A stretch of DNA of 64,000 nucleotides from Streptomyces sp. G-G2 (GCF_030063135.1 NZ_JASISO010000034.1:1-64000); one strand, 5' to 3'; numbered from the stretch's first letter, positions 1-8,820 are shown. The notes: a model not told the origin generated them from the letters alone. Translations and numbers: made by a program.

Positions 1-187
1 CCCCGCACCGGCTCCCCCCACCATCAACCAATCGGCCGATGCGAAGCCCGCCCGGGGGGGCCACGCTGATCCCCCAACCCCTCTTCCGTCCCCCCGGGCC
101 CTCCTCCGGCCCCACCCGACCGATCCGGCCCGGGGGCCGGTATCAGCCCCGCCCCACCGGTCCGACCCAGGGGCCCCACCCAGCCCC

Positions 188-252
188 GCCGGCGTTTGAG
201 GCGCGGGTCCGGGGCGGAGCCCGGCAGCCTCCGGCAGGCCCTCAAACGCCGG
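188..252. repeat. Inverted repeat pair, CCGGCGTTTGAG type
   Basis: CCGGCGTTTGAG at 189-200 is mirrored by CTCAAACGCCGG at 241-252, a perfect 12-bp inverted repeat with a 40-base GC-rich spacer. It lies in the non-coding stretch 1-377 before the sensor kinase. Similar CTCAA-type motifs recur at 29146-29275. Such elements are common between Streptomyces genes and may act as terminators of an upstream gene or as dispersed repeats. I see no gene in 1-377. Confidence 0.6.
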
Positions 253-377
253 GCAGGCTGAATCGCCCGGGCCCGGGGGCGGGCCGCCCCGCCCCGGGGG
301 CCATCGGCCGGGCCGACCGAAATCGCCCCGCCCTCCCAGGCAGGATGGGTGGCGGACACCCCCAGGAGGAGACCCCC

Positions 378-1598
378 GTGCCCCCACCCCGGCGCCCCGC
401 CACCGGCACCGCCACCGCCACCCTCACCACCGTCATGCACACCGCCTTCTTCCTCCTCCTCGGCTCCTCCGTGGCCCGCTTCCTGCTGCGCCACCCCGGC
501 GAACCCCGCACCCCGTGGATCATCGCCCTGAGCATCACCCTGGCCCTGCTCTACGTCCTCGGCCCCACGACGGCCACGGCCCCCGCCCCCGCACGGACCC
601 CCCGCCACTTCACCTGGCTCACCCTCGTCGTCGGCACCTGGGTGGTCCTCGTCGTCCTCGCCCCCAGCTTCGCCTGGTGCGCCGTCCCGCTCTTCTACAC
701 CGCCCTGCGCACCCTCCCGCCCCGCGCCGCCGTCCTCCTCGTCGCCCTCCTCACCGCCTTCGTCGTCGCCGCCCAGCTCAAGCTCAGCCCCGAGTTCGAC
801 CCGAACCTGCTCCTGGCCCCGCCCGCCGTCGCCGCCCTCGCGACCGCCGTGTTCATCCACATGGAGCGCCAGACCCAGGCCCAGCGCACCCTCGTCGACG
901 ACCTCATCCGCACCCGCCGCGAACTCGCCGCCACCGAACGCCGCGAAGGCACCCTCGCCGAACGCCAGCGCCTGTCGATGGAGATCCACGACACCCTCGC
1001 CCAGAACCTCTCCAGCCAGCAGATGCTGCTCCAGGCCGCCGAGCGGACCTGGGACACGGACCCGGGGACCGCCCGCGCGCACGTCCGTACCGCCACCGGC
1101 ATCGCCGCCCGCGGTCTCGCCGAGGCCCGCCGCCTGGTCCACGACCTGGCCCCCGTCGAACTCGCCGACGGCGTCCCCCTCGCCGAGGCGCTCCGCGGCC
1201 TGGACGCCGGCCCGGAGGTCACCGTCCGCTTCCACCTCGAGGGCGCCCCCGTCCCGCTCCCGGACCGCACCCAGTCCGCGCTGCTGCGCATCGCGCAGGG
1301 CGCCCTCGCCAACGTCCGCGAGCACTCCGGCGCCCGTACCGCCGCCCTGACCCTGAGCTTCCTCGGCGACCAGGTGGTGCTGGACGTCGCGGACGACGGC
1401 CGCGGGTTCGCCACGGACCGCGCGCCCGCCGAGGACCATCCGGCCGACCGGGGTCACGGGCTGCCCGCGATGCGCGCCCGGGTGCGTCAGCTCGGCGGCA
1501 CACTGACCGTCGAGTCCACCCCGGCCGAAGGCACGGTCCTGTCCGCCGCCCTCCCCCTCGCCCCCACCGCCACCACCGCACCGGAGCCGCCCCGATGA
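378..1598 (+). CDS. NarL-type sensor histidine kinase
   Basis: Membrane sensor kinase, 406 residues, that should autophosphorylate and pass phosphate to the response regulator encoded next to it. About five hydrophobic segments fill residues 20-155, with no large extracellular domain. A HisKA_3 dimerisation block follows, with the phospho-acceptor in MEIHDTLAQN (His204), then an N-box (LANVREHSG) and a G-box (DDGRGF, GHGLPAMRARV) of the HATPase_c fold. I chose the GTG at 378 because AGGAGGA (364-370) lies 7 bases upstream; the reading frame stays open further up but without a ribosome site or plausible protein. The stop overlaps the regulator start (ATGA). The stimulus is not evident. Confidence 0.9.
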   Translation: MPPPRRPATGTATATLTTVMHTAFFLLLGSSVARFLLRHPGEPRTPWIIALSITLALLYVLGPTTATAPAPARTPRHFTWLTLVVGTWVVLVVLAPSFAWCAVPLFYTALRTLPPRAAVLLVALLTAFVVAAQLKLSPEFDPNLLLAPPAVAALATAVFIHMERQTQAQRTLVDDLIRTRRELAATERREGTLAERQRLSMEIHDTLAQNLSSQQMLLQAAERTWDTDPGTARAHVRTATGIAARGLAEARRLVHDLAPVELADGVPLAEALRGLDAGPEVTVRFHLEGAPVPLPDRTQSALLRIAQGALANVREHSGARTAALTLSFLGDQVVLDVADDGRGFATDRAPAEDHPADRGHGLPAMRARVRQLGGTLTVESTPAEGTVLSAALPLAPTATTAPEPPR

Positions 1599-2218
1599 CG
1601 ACGATCCTTCTCTGCGACGACCACCTGGTCGTCCGGGCGGGCCTGCTCGCCCTCCTCGGCAGCGAGCCCGACATCGAGGTCGTCGGCGAGGCGGGCAGCG
1701 GCGAGGAAGCGGTGGCCCTGGCGGCCGCCCTGCGGCCCGACGTCGTCCTGATGGACCTCCAGCTCGGCGACGGCATCGACGGCATCGAGGCCACCCGCCG
1801 CATCGCCGCGCTCCCGCGCCCCCCGCACGTCCTGGTCCTGACGACGTACGACACCGACGCCGACATCACCCGTGCCATCGGCGCGGGCGCCACCGGCTAC
1901 CTGCTGAAAGCCGAGCGTCCCGAGGAACTCTTCGCGGCCATCCACTCCGCCGCCCAGGGCCGCACCACCCTCTCCCCGCCGGTCGCCAGCCGGGTCATGG
2001 CCCAGATGCGCGGTACGAAACCCACCCTGACCGACCGCGAACTCGACATCCTGGGCCAGCTCGCCCGCGGCCTGGGCAACCGGGACATCGCCCGCGCCCT
2101 GTTCATCAGCGAAGCCACCGTCAAGACCCACCTGGGCCGGATCTACGACAAACTCGGCGTCGACACCCGCAGCGGAGCCGTCGCGGTGGCCAAGGAACAA
2201 CGCCTCCTCCCCTCCTGA
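1595..2218 (+). CDS. LuxR/NarL-family response regulator
   Basis: DNA-binding response regulator of 207 residues and partner of the kinase just upstream, with which it overlaps by 4 bases (ATGA), implying translational coupling. The receiver domain shows the acidic pair (CDDH near the N-terminus), the phospho-acceptor Asp54 in VVLMDLQLGDG, the switch Thr (LVLTTYD) and the conserved Lys (GYLLKAE). The C-terminus is a GerE/LuxR helix-turn-helix with TDRELDILGQLARGLGNRDI and the recognition helix SEATVKTHLGRIYDKLG. Length is normal for the family. The target genes are unknown; the M4 protease 230 bases downstream is on the same strand but has its own start signals. Confidence 0.93.
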   Translation: MTTILLCDDHLVVRAGLLALLGSEPDIEVVGEAGSGEEAVALAAALRPDVVLMDLQLGDGIDGIEATRRIAALPRPPHVLVLTTYDTDADITRAIGAGATGYLLKAERPEELFAAIHSAAQGRTTLSPPVASRVMAQMRGTKPTLTDRELDILGQLARGLGNRDIARALFISEATVKTHLGRIYDKLGVDTRSGAVAVAKEQRLLPS

Positions 2219-2220
2219 CG

Positions 2221-2300
2221 GAAGGCCCGCCGACGCCCGACGGGAAAGCCCGCCGACGCCTGGCGGAAAGCCCCCCGGCGCCCGACGGGGAGGCCCGCCT
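2221..2300. repeat. Degenerate 22-23 bp tandem repeat
   Basis: About three and a half imperfect copies of a unit beginning GAAGGCCCGCCGACGCCCGA lie head to tail just after the response regulator stop. The copies differ by a few substitutions. It is the main content of the gap 2219-2448; no gene is visible there, and function is unknown. Confidence 0.5.
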
Positions 2301-2448
2301 ACCGCCGGATTCAGGACAGCGGCACCCCCTCTTCGGACAACCACACCGCCACCCCCGCCACAGCCCTGTCCCACCCGCCTCCCACGCTGGCACGCTCCGC
2401 TCACGCGCGGCCCACACCCCGGCCGCCGCCGTCAGCGAAGGAGCCCGA

Positions 2449-3939
2449 GTGACCCATCCCGTGTCCTCCCCCCGCACCCTCGTACGCCTCGCCACCGCCA
2501 CCACCGCGGTGCTCGCCGCCACCCTCGCGACCCTCACCGCACCCGCGAGCGCCACCCCGGCCCCGCTGTCCACCGCGGCGGGCGAGCGGCTCACCGTCCG
2601 CTCCAGCGTCACCGACCCCGACGGCACCACCCACACGCACTACGACCGCGCCTTCGCCGGGATCCCCGTACTGGGCGGCGACCTGATCGTCCACCAGCGC
2701 CCCGACGGCACCCGCACCACCACCGACACCACCACCGCGGCCGCCCTCGCGAACGCCGCGGCCTCCCCCACCGCGAGCAGCGCCCTCACGAACACCCCCG
2801 CCGCCCTCAGACCCGGCGCCCGCCAGATCCTCTGGGCCGCCACCGCCACCCCCGCACTCGCCTGGGACACCGTCACCCGTACTCCGCGCCCCGACGGCAC
2901 CCCCAGCGAACTGCACACCGTCACCGACGCCCGTACCGGCGCCGTCCTCGGCACGTACGACACCGTCCACGCGGGCGTCGGCAACAGCCAGTACGCCGGA
3001 AGCGTCCCCCTCGGCACCACCCTCAGCGGCTCCCTCCACCAGCTCCGCGACACCGGCCGCGGCGACCAGCGCACCCTCGACGCCCTGAACCAGACCACCG
3101 GCGGAGTCCTCTTCACCGACGCCGACGACGTCTGGGGCAACGGCGGCCCCACCAGCCGCCAGACCGCCGCCGTCGACGCCCACTACGGCACCGCCGTCAC
3201 CTGGGACTTCTACCGCGCCGTCTTCAACCGCAACGGCATCCGCGGCGACGGCCGCGGCGTCGTCTCCCGCGTCCACTACGGAACCAACTACGCCAACGCC
3301 TTCTGGGACGACTCCTGCGGCTGTGTGAGCTACGGCGACGGCGCACCCGGCACCGGCGCCCCGTTCACCTCGCTCGACATCGTCGGCCACGAACTCGCCC
3401 ACGGCCTCACCGCCACCACCGCCGGACTGCTGTCCACCGGCGAACCCGGCGCACTCAACGAAGGCACCTCCGACATCCTCGGCACCGCCGGAGAGTTCTT
3501 CGCGGACAACGCCACCGACACTCCCGACTACTACATCGGCGAACGCGTCACCAAGACCCCGCTGCGCACGATGGACCGCCCCAGCAGCGACGGCACCTCG
3601 CGCGACTACTGGTCCCGCGACGTCGGCAGCCTCCCCGCCGACGCCGCCTCCGGCCCCGCCCGGCACTTCTTCTACCTCCTCTCCGAAGGCAGCGGCCGCA
3701 AGGTCGTCAACGGAATCACCTACGACTCCCCCACCTACGACGGCTCGAAGCTCCTCGGCATCACCCAGGACAAGGCCGTCCGCATCTGGTACCGGGCCCT
3801 GACCGTGTACATGACCTCCACCGCGAACTACTCCCGCGCCCGCGCCGCCACCCTCCAGGCCGCCACCGACCTCTACGGCGTCGCCAGCGCCGAACGCGCG
3901 GCCGTCGCCGCCACCTGGAACGCCGTCAACGTCCGCTGA
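2449..3939 (+). CDS. Secreted M4 (thermolysin-like) metalloprotease
   Basis: Zinc endopeptidase precursor of 496 residues, exported and self-processed. Residues 1-35 form a signal peptide ending near ASA. An FTP-type propeptide follows (YDRAFAGIPVLGGDLIVH). The catalytic domain shows the zinc motif HELAH (His314, Glu315, His318) and the third ligand Glu338 in NEGTSD, the gluzincin arrangement of family M4. The C-terminal alpha-helical half carries the usual GPARHFFYLL region. No pre-peptidase C-terminal or P-domain is added, so this is a minimal family member. The GTG start has GAAGGAG five bases upstream. A 12-bp inverted repeat after the stop probably ends transcription. Confidence 0.93.
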   Translation: MTHPVSSPRTLVRLATATTAVLAATLATLTAPASATPAPLSTAAGERLTVRSSVTDPDGTTHTHYDRAFAGIPVLGGDLIVHQRPDGTRTTTDTTTAAALANAAASPTASSALTNTPAALRPGARQILWAATATPALAWDTVTRTPRPDGTPSELHTVTDARTGAVLGTYDTVHAGVGNSQYAGSVPLGTTLSGSLHQLRDTGRGDQRTLDALNQTTGGVLFTDADDVWGNGGPTSRQTAAVDAHYGTAVTWDFYRAVFNRNGIRGDGRGVVSRVHYGTNYANAFWDDSCGCVSYGDGAPGTGAPFTSLDIVGHELAHGLTATTAGLLSTGEPGALNEGTSDILGTAGEFFADNATDTPDYYIGERVTKTPLRTMDRPSSDGTSRDYWSRDVGSLPADAASGPARHFFYLLSEGSGRKVVNGITYDSPTYDGSKLLGITQDKAVRIWYRALTVYMTSTANYSRARAATLQAATDLYGVASAERAAVAATWNAVNVR

Positions 3940-3947
3940 CCCCCACC

Positions 3948-3991
3948 GCGCGGCCGGAGCGGCACCCGAGCACGCCCCCCTCCGGCCGCGC
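3948..3991 (+). terminator. Inverted repeat after M4 protease
   Basis: GCGCGGCCGGAG (3948-3959) and CTCCGGCCGCGC (3980-3991) form a perfect 12-bp stem with a 20-base loop, 9 bases past the protease stop. There is no T-run, as usual for Streptomyces terminators. Confidence 0.55.
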
Positions 3992-4021
3992 ACGCCCCCC
4001 ACCCGTGACACCATCGGCTAC

Positions 4022-4525
4022 GTGCTCGACATCGGCTACTCCCTCTCCCGGCGCTTCCCGGACCCCCCGCAGACCGACTACCGCTCCGCGGACGTCCACT
4101 CCCTGCGCCACGACCTGTTCTGCGGGGACGTCTACCTCGCCGACACCAACGCGGACCGGGAAGTATCCACAGCCTGGGGATGGGTGCCCGTCCTCGACTT
4201 CGCCTGGGCCCTGTGCGACATCGTCGAGCAGCTCGACCAGGACCCCCGCGGCAGCCGATCGGCCCACCGCCAGTACGCCGAACTCGACTTCACCGAATCC
4301 TCCGACCGCATGCTCTTCGAGCGCCGCTTCGGCTGGGTCGACGTCGAAGCCGACTGGATGGACCCCGAGGAAGCCCCCCTCACCTTCACCCACCGCCTGC
4401 TGCGCCGCGAAGCCCGTGACTTCCTGCACGACGTGATCGCGGACCTCACCGACATGCACGACGGGCTGGGCGACAACCCCACCATCTGGACCCTCCAGAC
4501 CCGCTTCCCCCGCGTCCCCGCATAA
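4022..4525 (+). CDS. Conserved hypothetical protein, 167 aa
   Basis: Soluble acidic protein of 167 residues, no signal peptide or membrane helix. It is rich in Trp, Asp and Tyr (for example GWVPVLDFAWALCDIVEQLD and FGWVDVEADWMDPEEAPLTF), with a predicted alpha/beta make-up. It resembles hypothetical proteins of Streptomyces that I recall under a DUF label but cannot name with certainty. No catalytic motif is visible. The GTG start at 4022 has no clear ribosome site; it follows the protease by 82 bases and converges with the pentapeptide protein. GC-rich third positions support coding. Function unknown. Confidence 0.75.
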   Translation: MLDIGYSLSRRFPDPPQTDYRSADVHSLRHDLFCGDVYLADTNADREVSTAWGWVPVLDFAWALCDIVEQLDQDPRGSRSAHRQYAELDFTESSDRMLFERRFGWVDVEADWMDPEEAPLTFTHRLLRREARDFLHDVIADLTDMHDGLGDNPTIWTLQTRFPRVPA

Positions 4526-4552
4526 GCCGGGCAGCGGCAGGCAGGGCGCCCC

Positions 4553-5212
4553 TCAGACCTCCACCCGCAGCCCCACCTGCGCGGCCAGCGCCGGAGCGAG
4601 GTCCAGCAACTGCGGCGGGCTGATCACCGCACCTCCCAGGGACTCCACCCCCCGCGCGATACCCAGCTCCGCCGCACCCCGCAGATCCACGTCCGTCATC
4701 CGGACCCCGCTGAAATCGACCCCGCGCAGCGCACAGTCCCGGAACTCCACCCGCTCCAGCACCGCCCCCGCGAAATCCGGCTCCACCAGCACGCAGCCCT
4801 CGAAGACCACGTCCTTCAACCGCGCCTCGCGCAGGTTCAGGTAATCGATCTTCCCGCCGCGCACCAGGACCCGCTCCAGCACCGCCCCGTGCAGCTGCAC
4901 CCCGCCCAGCCGGGCGTCCCGCAGCTCCACGTCCCGCAGGGAAGCCCCCGCCAGATCGGTGCCGACCCCCCGCACCCCCTCCAGTACGGCGTCCATGAAC
5001 CGCGCCCGCGCCAGATCGGTCTCGTCCAGCGCACAGCGACGCAGCGCACAGTCCATGAACCGGGCCCCGGTCCCCTCCTGCCCGCCCAGGTCCAGGTCCG
5101 CGAACTCCAGCCCGTCGTAATCCCCGTCCGGCTCCAGCACCCCTTCCACGAACGGCGCCAACTCGGGCAACCGCACCTCCGCCCGCCGCACAGCCTTCAC
5201 TTTTCGCGCCAT
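4553..5212 (-). CDS. Pentapeptide-repeat protein
   Basis: Protein of 219 residues with two stretches of pentapeptide repeats (A[D/N]LxX type): FADLDLGGQ...FMDCALRRCALDETDLARARF, then LAGASLRDVELRDARLGGVQLHG and FAGAVLERVEFRDCALRGVDF. Such repeats fold as a right-handed quadrilateral beta-helix. Some family members mimic DNA and protect gyrase (MfpA/Qnr), but most Streptomyces ones have no known role, and nothing here points to gyrase. I chose the ATG at 5212 (MARKVKAV); the frame runs further upstream but into sequence that looks like the neighbouring remnant. It is cytoplasmic, a single gene, converging with the hypothetical at 4022. Confidence 0.85.
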   Translation of the reverse strand: MARKVKAVRRAEVRLPELAPFVEGVLEPDGDYDGLEFADLDLGGQEGTGARFMDCALRRCALDETDLARARFMDAVLEGVRGVGTDLAGASLRDVELRDARLGGVQLHGAVLERVLVRGGKIDYLNLREARLKDVVFEGCVLVEPDFAGAVLERVEFRDCALRGVDFSGVRMTDVDLRGAAELGIARGVESLGGAVISPPQLLDLAPALAAQVGLRVEV

Positions 5213-5471
5213 CCCCCCATCCTGACCCACCCCACTGACAACGCCCCCCGCGCCGGCGGCGACAACCCCCCGCGCACGACCGGAAGATCGCGGAAGACGC
5301 CGGAGGCGAGCCCCATTCGCGTGGGCCAGGGGATCGTCACGGACGTGGAGCACCGCCGCATCCTGGCCCGGCTCAGCTCTCGCAAGGGCATTCGGTGAAG
5401 AAGCCGGGCGAGCGGACCGGCAAGGGCGGCTCCCCCGAACGCCCGGTAGAGCGCACGACGCCAAGGTTCCG

Positions 5472-5965
5472 TCAAGAACCATCCCGAACGTGACAAGCAC
5501 GAATTCGGGTGATGGATCGGGTTTCCTCGGTCTTCCCGCCTGGCGTCGGGGGTTGCCAGCGCGGAGCTTCGTCGCCCGGAGTGTCCGGACTCGCACAATG
5601 GAACGGAACCGATAGGTGGGCGGCCAGGGCACCGCGGACCTTTTCAGCAGCCAGCGCCGCTGGATGACCCTGGTCGAAATCCGCACCTTCCCCAAGATGC
5701 CTCTTGGCCGTGCTGGTGTAGATGGTGGCCAGCGCATGCTCCTCAGCGGGGTCAGCCGTGATGGCCACCAGCCTTACGAACCAGTTGTGAACAGTGTCGC
5801 CGTCCCAGACCGCCTCGATCGCCAATACGCGTCGCGGGCAAGGCCGACGTCGACAACACGGCGGATCGCCCCGGGCATGGCGTCCTGAAGCACGCGCCCG
5901 TCGATCTCGCCCTGAATCCCCGACGGCAGTCGCTCCCACCACTCCGTGCGGGCCGGTTTCCTCAT
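5472..5965 (-). pseudogene. Remnant of a conserved hypothetical gene (frameshift plus deletion)
   Basis: Two neighbouring minus-strand frames carry pieces of what appears to be one protein. The first starts at ATG 5965 (MRKPARTEWWERLPSGIQGE...AIRRVVDVG) and runs into nonsense near 5840. The second frame then reads VLAIEAVWDGDTVHNWFV...LAAHLSVPFHCASPDTPGDE down to 5472. I remember intact Streptomyces proteins with the same start and end and about 30-40 extra residues between, so an internal deletion with frame loss near 5825-5845 is likely. The function of the family is unknown. The 260 bases between this and the pentapeptide gene hold nothing I can recognise. Confidence 0.6.
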
Positions 5966-6187
5966 CGTGCGGAGTTCACCTTTCTCCCTGTGCTGCGCGG
6001 AATGCTTGTGTCCTTGTCCAACTTCCGCGTACGGCGCGGTGTCCGCTTCGCCCCGGGTGGTCACCGGCCCGGCGGTGGCCTTACAGAACGCCGGTGGCGT
6101 GGGTTCGATCGACCCCCACCACAGGTACCCGCCCGGAGCCGCGCCCAGGGCGGGTTTGATGTCAGCGGGCGGTCCACCAAGCCGTAA

Positions 6188-6448
6188 GGGCTGAAACGGC
6201 AATGGCTCCACGTGCGACCAGGGAGGGTGACCGCCTGGGCATCGATCGACTTCGTTCCCGACGCGCGGGAGTTCGAGGTCTACCAGTCCGGGCCCCGGGA
6301 CCTCTGGGGCGAAGTCACGGCCGCCTACGTCTGGTGGGACAGCCAGGGCCGTCCGGAATTCGAGCGGTTCGGCCTCGCCGTGAACCCCGACGGCACTCCC
6401 TGGGCCTGGCTCGACTCCCCGGAGCACCCGGTCCCCGGCGTCGGATAG
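6188..6448 (+). pseudogene. C-terminal fragment of an O-methyltransferase-like protein
   Basis: The frame following an in-frame stop (6185-6187) encodes about 86 residues, of which roughly 65 (WASIDFVPDAREFEVYQSG, GPRDLWGEVTAAYVWW, RFGLAVNPDGTPWAWLD) resemble the extreme C-terminus of the protein-L-isoaspartate O-methyltransferase relatives linked to FxLD peptides. The SAM-binding domain is absent. A GTG at 6212 could start translation, but no ribosome site is clear. Together with the remnant at 5472 it marks 5213-6450 as eroded sequence. The family assignment is from memory and moderate. Confidence 0.45.
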
Positions 6449-6506
6449 GCGCGGACGCCACCCGGCCGGTACCGCGATTCCCGCGGCACCGGCCGGGGCC
6501 CGGCGG

Positions 6507-6983
6507 CTACTGGGCCCCGCCCAGCTCGCGCAGGGCATCGCCCGTCAGACGGTTCACGGTCCACTCGTCCAATGACACCGCTCCGACCGATCGATAGAAA
6601 TCGACGGCAGACGAATTCCAGTCCAGCACCGACCACTCCAGCCGCTCGTACCCGCGCTCCACGCACAACCCCGCCAGCTCCCGCAGCAACGCCTTCCCGT
6701 ACCCGCCGCCACGGTGCTGCGGACGGACGTACAAGTCCTCCAGGTAGATGCCGTGCACCCCGCGCCACGTCGAGAAGTTGAGGAACCACAGGGCGAACCC
6801 CGCCACCTCGCCCGACTCCGTCTCCGCGATGTGCGCGAACACCGCCGGACGCTCACCGAACAGGGCCTCCCGCAACTGCTCCTCGGTGGCCCGCGCCTCG
6901 TGCAAGGCCTTCTCGTAGTCGGCCAGTTCACGAACCATCGCGTGAAGGACGGGCACATCTGCAGCGGTAGCGGTACGCATCAT
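6507..6983 (-). CDS. GNAT-family N-acetyltransferase
   Basis: Cytoplasmic acetyltransferase of 158 residues with a single GNAT domain. The acetyl-CoA binding segment is LYVRPQHRGGGYGKALLREL (R/Q-x-x-G-x-G/A), preceded by the beta-4 strand GIYLEDLYV and followed by the motif B region LEWSVLDWNSSAVDFYRSVG. The N-terminus RTATAADVPVLHAMVRELA and the overall pattern are like diamine/spermidine N1-acetyltransferases, so a polyamine or similar amine is a plausible but unproven substrate. Start ATG 6983 is followed at once by a second ATG (6980); a TAGGCT box 6 bases before 6983 suggests a leaderless transcript. Confidence 0.88.
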   Translation of the reverse strand: MMRTATAADVPVLHAMVRELADYEKALHEARATEEQLREALFGERPAVFAHIAETESGEVAGFALWFLNFSTWRGVHGIYLEDLYVRPQHRGGGYGKALLRELAGLCVERGYERLEWSVLDWNSSAVDFYRSVGAVSLDEWTVNRLTGDALRELGGAQ

Positions 6984-7065
6984 GCCCGCAGCCTAGGGCC
7001 CGTCGGCCGTCGAACCCCGGGCCGAACCCTGGACACACATGCGGAACGCGGTGTACCACTCCCCC

Positions 7066-8463
7066 ATGACCAGCGCGACGATCAACGGCGGCATCTCCTT
7101 CTGGTACTCCGCGGACGGCACCCCACCACCGCGCGAACCACTCACCGCCGACGCCACGGCCGACGTCGTCATCGTCGGCGGCGGCTACACCGGCCTCTGG
7201 ACCGCCTACTACCTCAAGCAGGCCGCCCCCTTCCTCCGGATCACCGTCCTGGAACAGAAGTTCTGCGGCTACGGCGCCTCCGGACGCAACGGCGGCTGGC
7301 TCTACAACGGCATCGCCGGACGCGACCGCTACGCCAAGCTGCACGGCCACGAGGCCGCCGTACGCCTCCAGAAAGCCATGACCGACACCGTCACCGAGGT
7401 CATCGACACCGCCGCCAAAGAAGGCATCGACGCCGACATCCACCACGGCGGCGTCCTCGAAGTCGCCCGCACCCCCGCCCAGCTCAGCCGCCTCAAGGCC
7501 TTCCACGCCGCCGAAACCGCCTTCGGCGAAACCGACCGCGTCCTGCTCGGCGCCCGCGACACCCGCGCCCGCATCGACGTCGCCGACGCCGTCGGCGGCA
7601 CCTGGAGCCCCCACGGCGCCCGCCTCCACCCCGCCAAACTCGTCACCGGCCTCGCCGACGCCTGCGAACGCCTCGGCGTGACCATCCACGAATCCACCCC
7701 GGTCACCGCCATCGCGCCCAAGCAGGCCGTCACCCCCTACGGCACCGTCCGCGCCCCCTACGTCCTGCGCTGCACCGAGGGCTTCACCGCCTCCCTCAAG
7801 GGCCAGAAGCGCTCCTGGCTCCCGATGAACTCCTCGATGATCGTCACGGCCCCGCTCCCCGCAGCCACCTGGGACTCCCTCGGCTGGGCCGACCGCGCCA
7901 CCCTCGGCGACATGGCCCACGCCTACATGTACGCCCAGCGCACCGCCGACGACCGCATCGCCATCGGCGGCCGGGGCGTCCCCTACCGCTACGGCTCGCG
8001 CACCGACAACGACGGCCGCACCCAGCCCGCCACCATCGAGGCCCTCACCACCCTCCTCACGTCCTTCTTCCCCCAGCTCACCGGCACCCCCATCACCCAC
8101 GCCTGGTCCGGCGTCCTCGGCGTCCCCCGCGACTGGTGCGCCTCGGTCACCCTGGACCGCAGTACGGGTCTGGGCTGGGCCGGCGGCTATGTCGGCTCGG
8201 GCGTCGCCACCGCCAACCTCGCCGCCCGCACCCTGTGCGACCTGGTCCAGCAGGACTCCGGCCAGTCCGGGCCCACCGCCCTGACCGCCCTCCCCTGGGT
8301 CAACCACCGCGTCCGCCGCTGGGAGCCGGAGCCCTTCCGCTGGCTCGGCGTCCAGGCCCTCTACGCCGCCTACCGCGAGGCCGACCGCCACGAGACGTCC
8401 ACCCACGCGGCGACGACCACCCCCCTGGCCCGCCTGGCCGACCGCATCTCGGGCCGCCACTGA
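7066..8463 (+). CDS. FAD-dependent amine oxidase/dehydrogenase (DAO family)
   Basis: Flavoprotein of 465 residues in the DAO/gamma-glutamylputrescine oxidoreductase group. The Rossmann motif VVIVGGGYTGLWTAYYLK binds the ADP part of FAD, FCGYGASGRNGGWLYNGIAG is the family signature, and a C-terminal TGLGWAGGYVGSGVATANLA closes the FAD site. Likely oxidises an amine or N-methyl amino acid with imine release; the substrate cannot be read from sequence. I prefer ATG 7066 (MTSATINGG), which matches the family's usual N-terminus; an in-frame ATG lies at 7039. Neither has a clear ribosome site. It diverges from the GNAT gene, and a 48-bp palindrome follows the stop. Confidence 0.88.
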   Translation: MTSATINGGISFWYSADGTPPPREPLTADATADVVIVGGGYTGLWTAYYLKQAAPFLRITVLEQKFCGYGASGRNGGWLYNGIAGRDRYAKLHGHEAAVRLQKAMTDTVTEVIDTAAKEGIDADIHHGGVLEVARTPAQLSRLKAFHAAETAFGETDRVLLGARDTRARIDVADAVGGTWSPHGARLHPAKLVTGLADACERLGVTIHESTPVTAIAPKQAVTPYGTVRAPYVLRCTEGFTASLKGQKRSWLPMNSSMIVTAPLPAATWDSLGWADRATLGDMAHAYMYAQRTADDRIAIGGRGVPYRYGSRTDNDGRTQPATIEALTTLLTSFFPQLTGTPITHAWSGVLGVPRDWCASVTLDRSTGLGWAGGYVGSGVATANLAARTLCDLVQQDSGQSGPTALTALPWVNHRVRRWEPEPFRWLGVQALYAAYREADRHETSTHAATTTPLARLADRISGRH

Positions 8464-8476
8464 CCACCCCGCGACA

Positions 8477-8524
8477 TACGAAGGCGAGGGCTCCGGGTGA
8501 TCACCCGGAGCCCTCGCCTTCGTA
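8477..8524. terminator. 48-bp perfect palindrome, bidirectional terminator
   Basis: A perfect palindrome with 24-base arms centred on TGATCA separates the FAD enzyme from the minus-strand tRNA gene. It can end transcription from both sides. Confidence 0.8.
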
Positions 8525-8562
8525 CGCATTCCCTCGGCCAGCAACGTCCTGACCTGGGGCGG

Positions 8563-8637
8563 AGCCTCCTGTCGGATTCGAACCGACGACCTACGCATTA
8601 CAAGTGCGTTGCTCTGGCCGGACTGAGCTAAGGAGGC
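8563..8637 (-). tRNA. tRNA-Thr (anticodon TGT)
   Basis: On the minus strand the sequence starts GCCTCCTTAGCTCAGTC and folds as a tRNA: acceptor stem GCCTCCT/AGGAGGC, D-arm, anticodon stem-loop GCACTTGTAATGCGT giving anticodon TGT (reads ACA), and T-arm with GGTTCGAATCC. CCA is not encoded. No integrase or direct repeat suggests its use as an attachment site. Confidence 0.95.
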
Positions 8638-8709
8638 GCCTGTGCAGTGTACCCAGGGCCGGACCCGGAGTCTGTCGGGAATATCCGCCGGTCCGTGACC
8701 CGCCAAGGG

Positions 8710-8739
8710 CTGACAGAACCCGGGTCCGCCCGGTAGCGT
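8710..8739 (+). promoter_or_regulatory. Likely promoter of msiK
   Basis: CTGACA (8710-8715) and TAGCGT (8734-8739) are spaced by 18 bases, a fair match to a housekeeping-sigma promoter. The DasR-type operator lies just downstream of the -10 box. Confidence 0.5.
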
Positions 8740-8755
8740 CGGGCGGAGTCCCGTA

Positions 8756-8771
8756 AGTGGACTAGACCTTC
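8756..8771 (+). promoter_or_regulatory. DasR-type operator (dre) before msiK
   Basis: AGTGGACTAGACCTTC contains GGACTAGACC, one base from the perfect dyad GGTCTAGACC that forms the core of DasR responsive elements. DasR is the GntR-family repressor relieved by amino-sugar phosphates. Position, about 17 bases below the -10 box, suits repression. Confidence 0.6.
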
Positions 8772-8820
8772 CTACTCGGATCGTCCGGCACGTTCCTGCC
8801 GGTAGAAGGGATTCATCACC

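Noticed and set aside
39..377. N-terminal extension of the first sensor kinase
   Set aside because: Low-complexity Pro/Arg/Gly translation of a repeat-containing intergenic region; the GTG at 378 has a proper ribosome site.
5300..5398. Plus-strand peptide GQGIVTDVEHRRILARLSSR
   Set aside because: Looks protein-like but is too short and has no start or known family; probably part of the eroded stretch.
8563..8637. tRNA-Thr as integration site of a genomic island
   Set aside because: No integrase gene or partial tRNA copy is present nearby.
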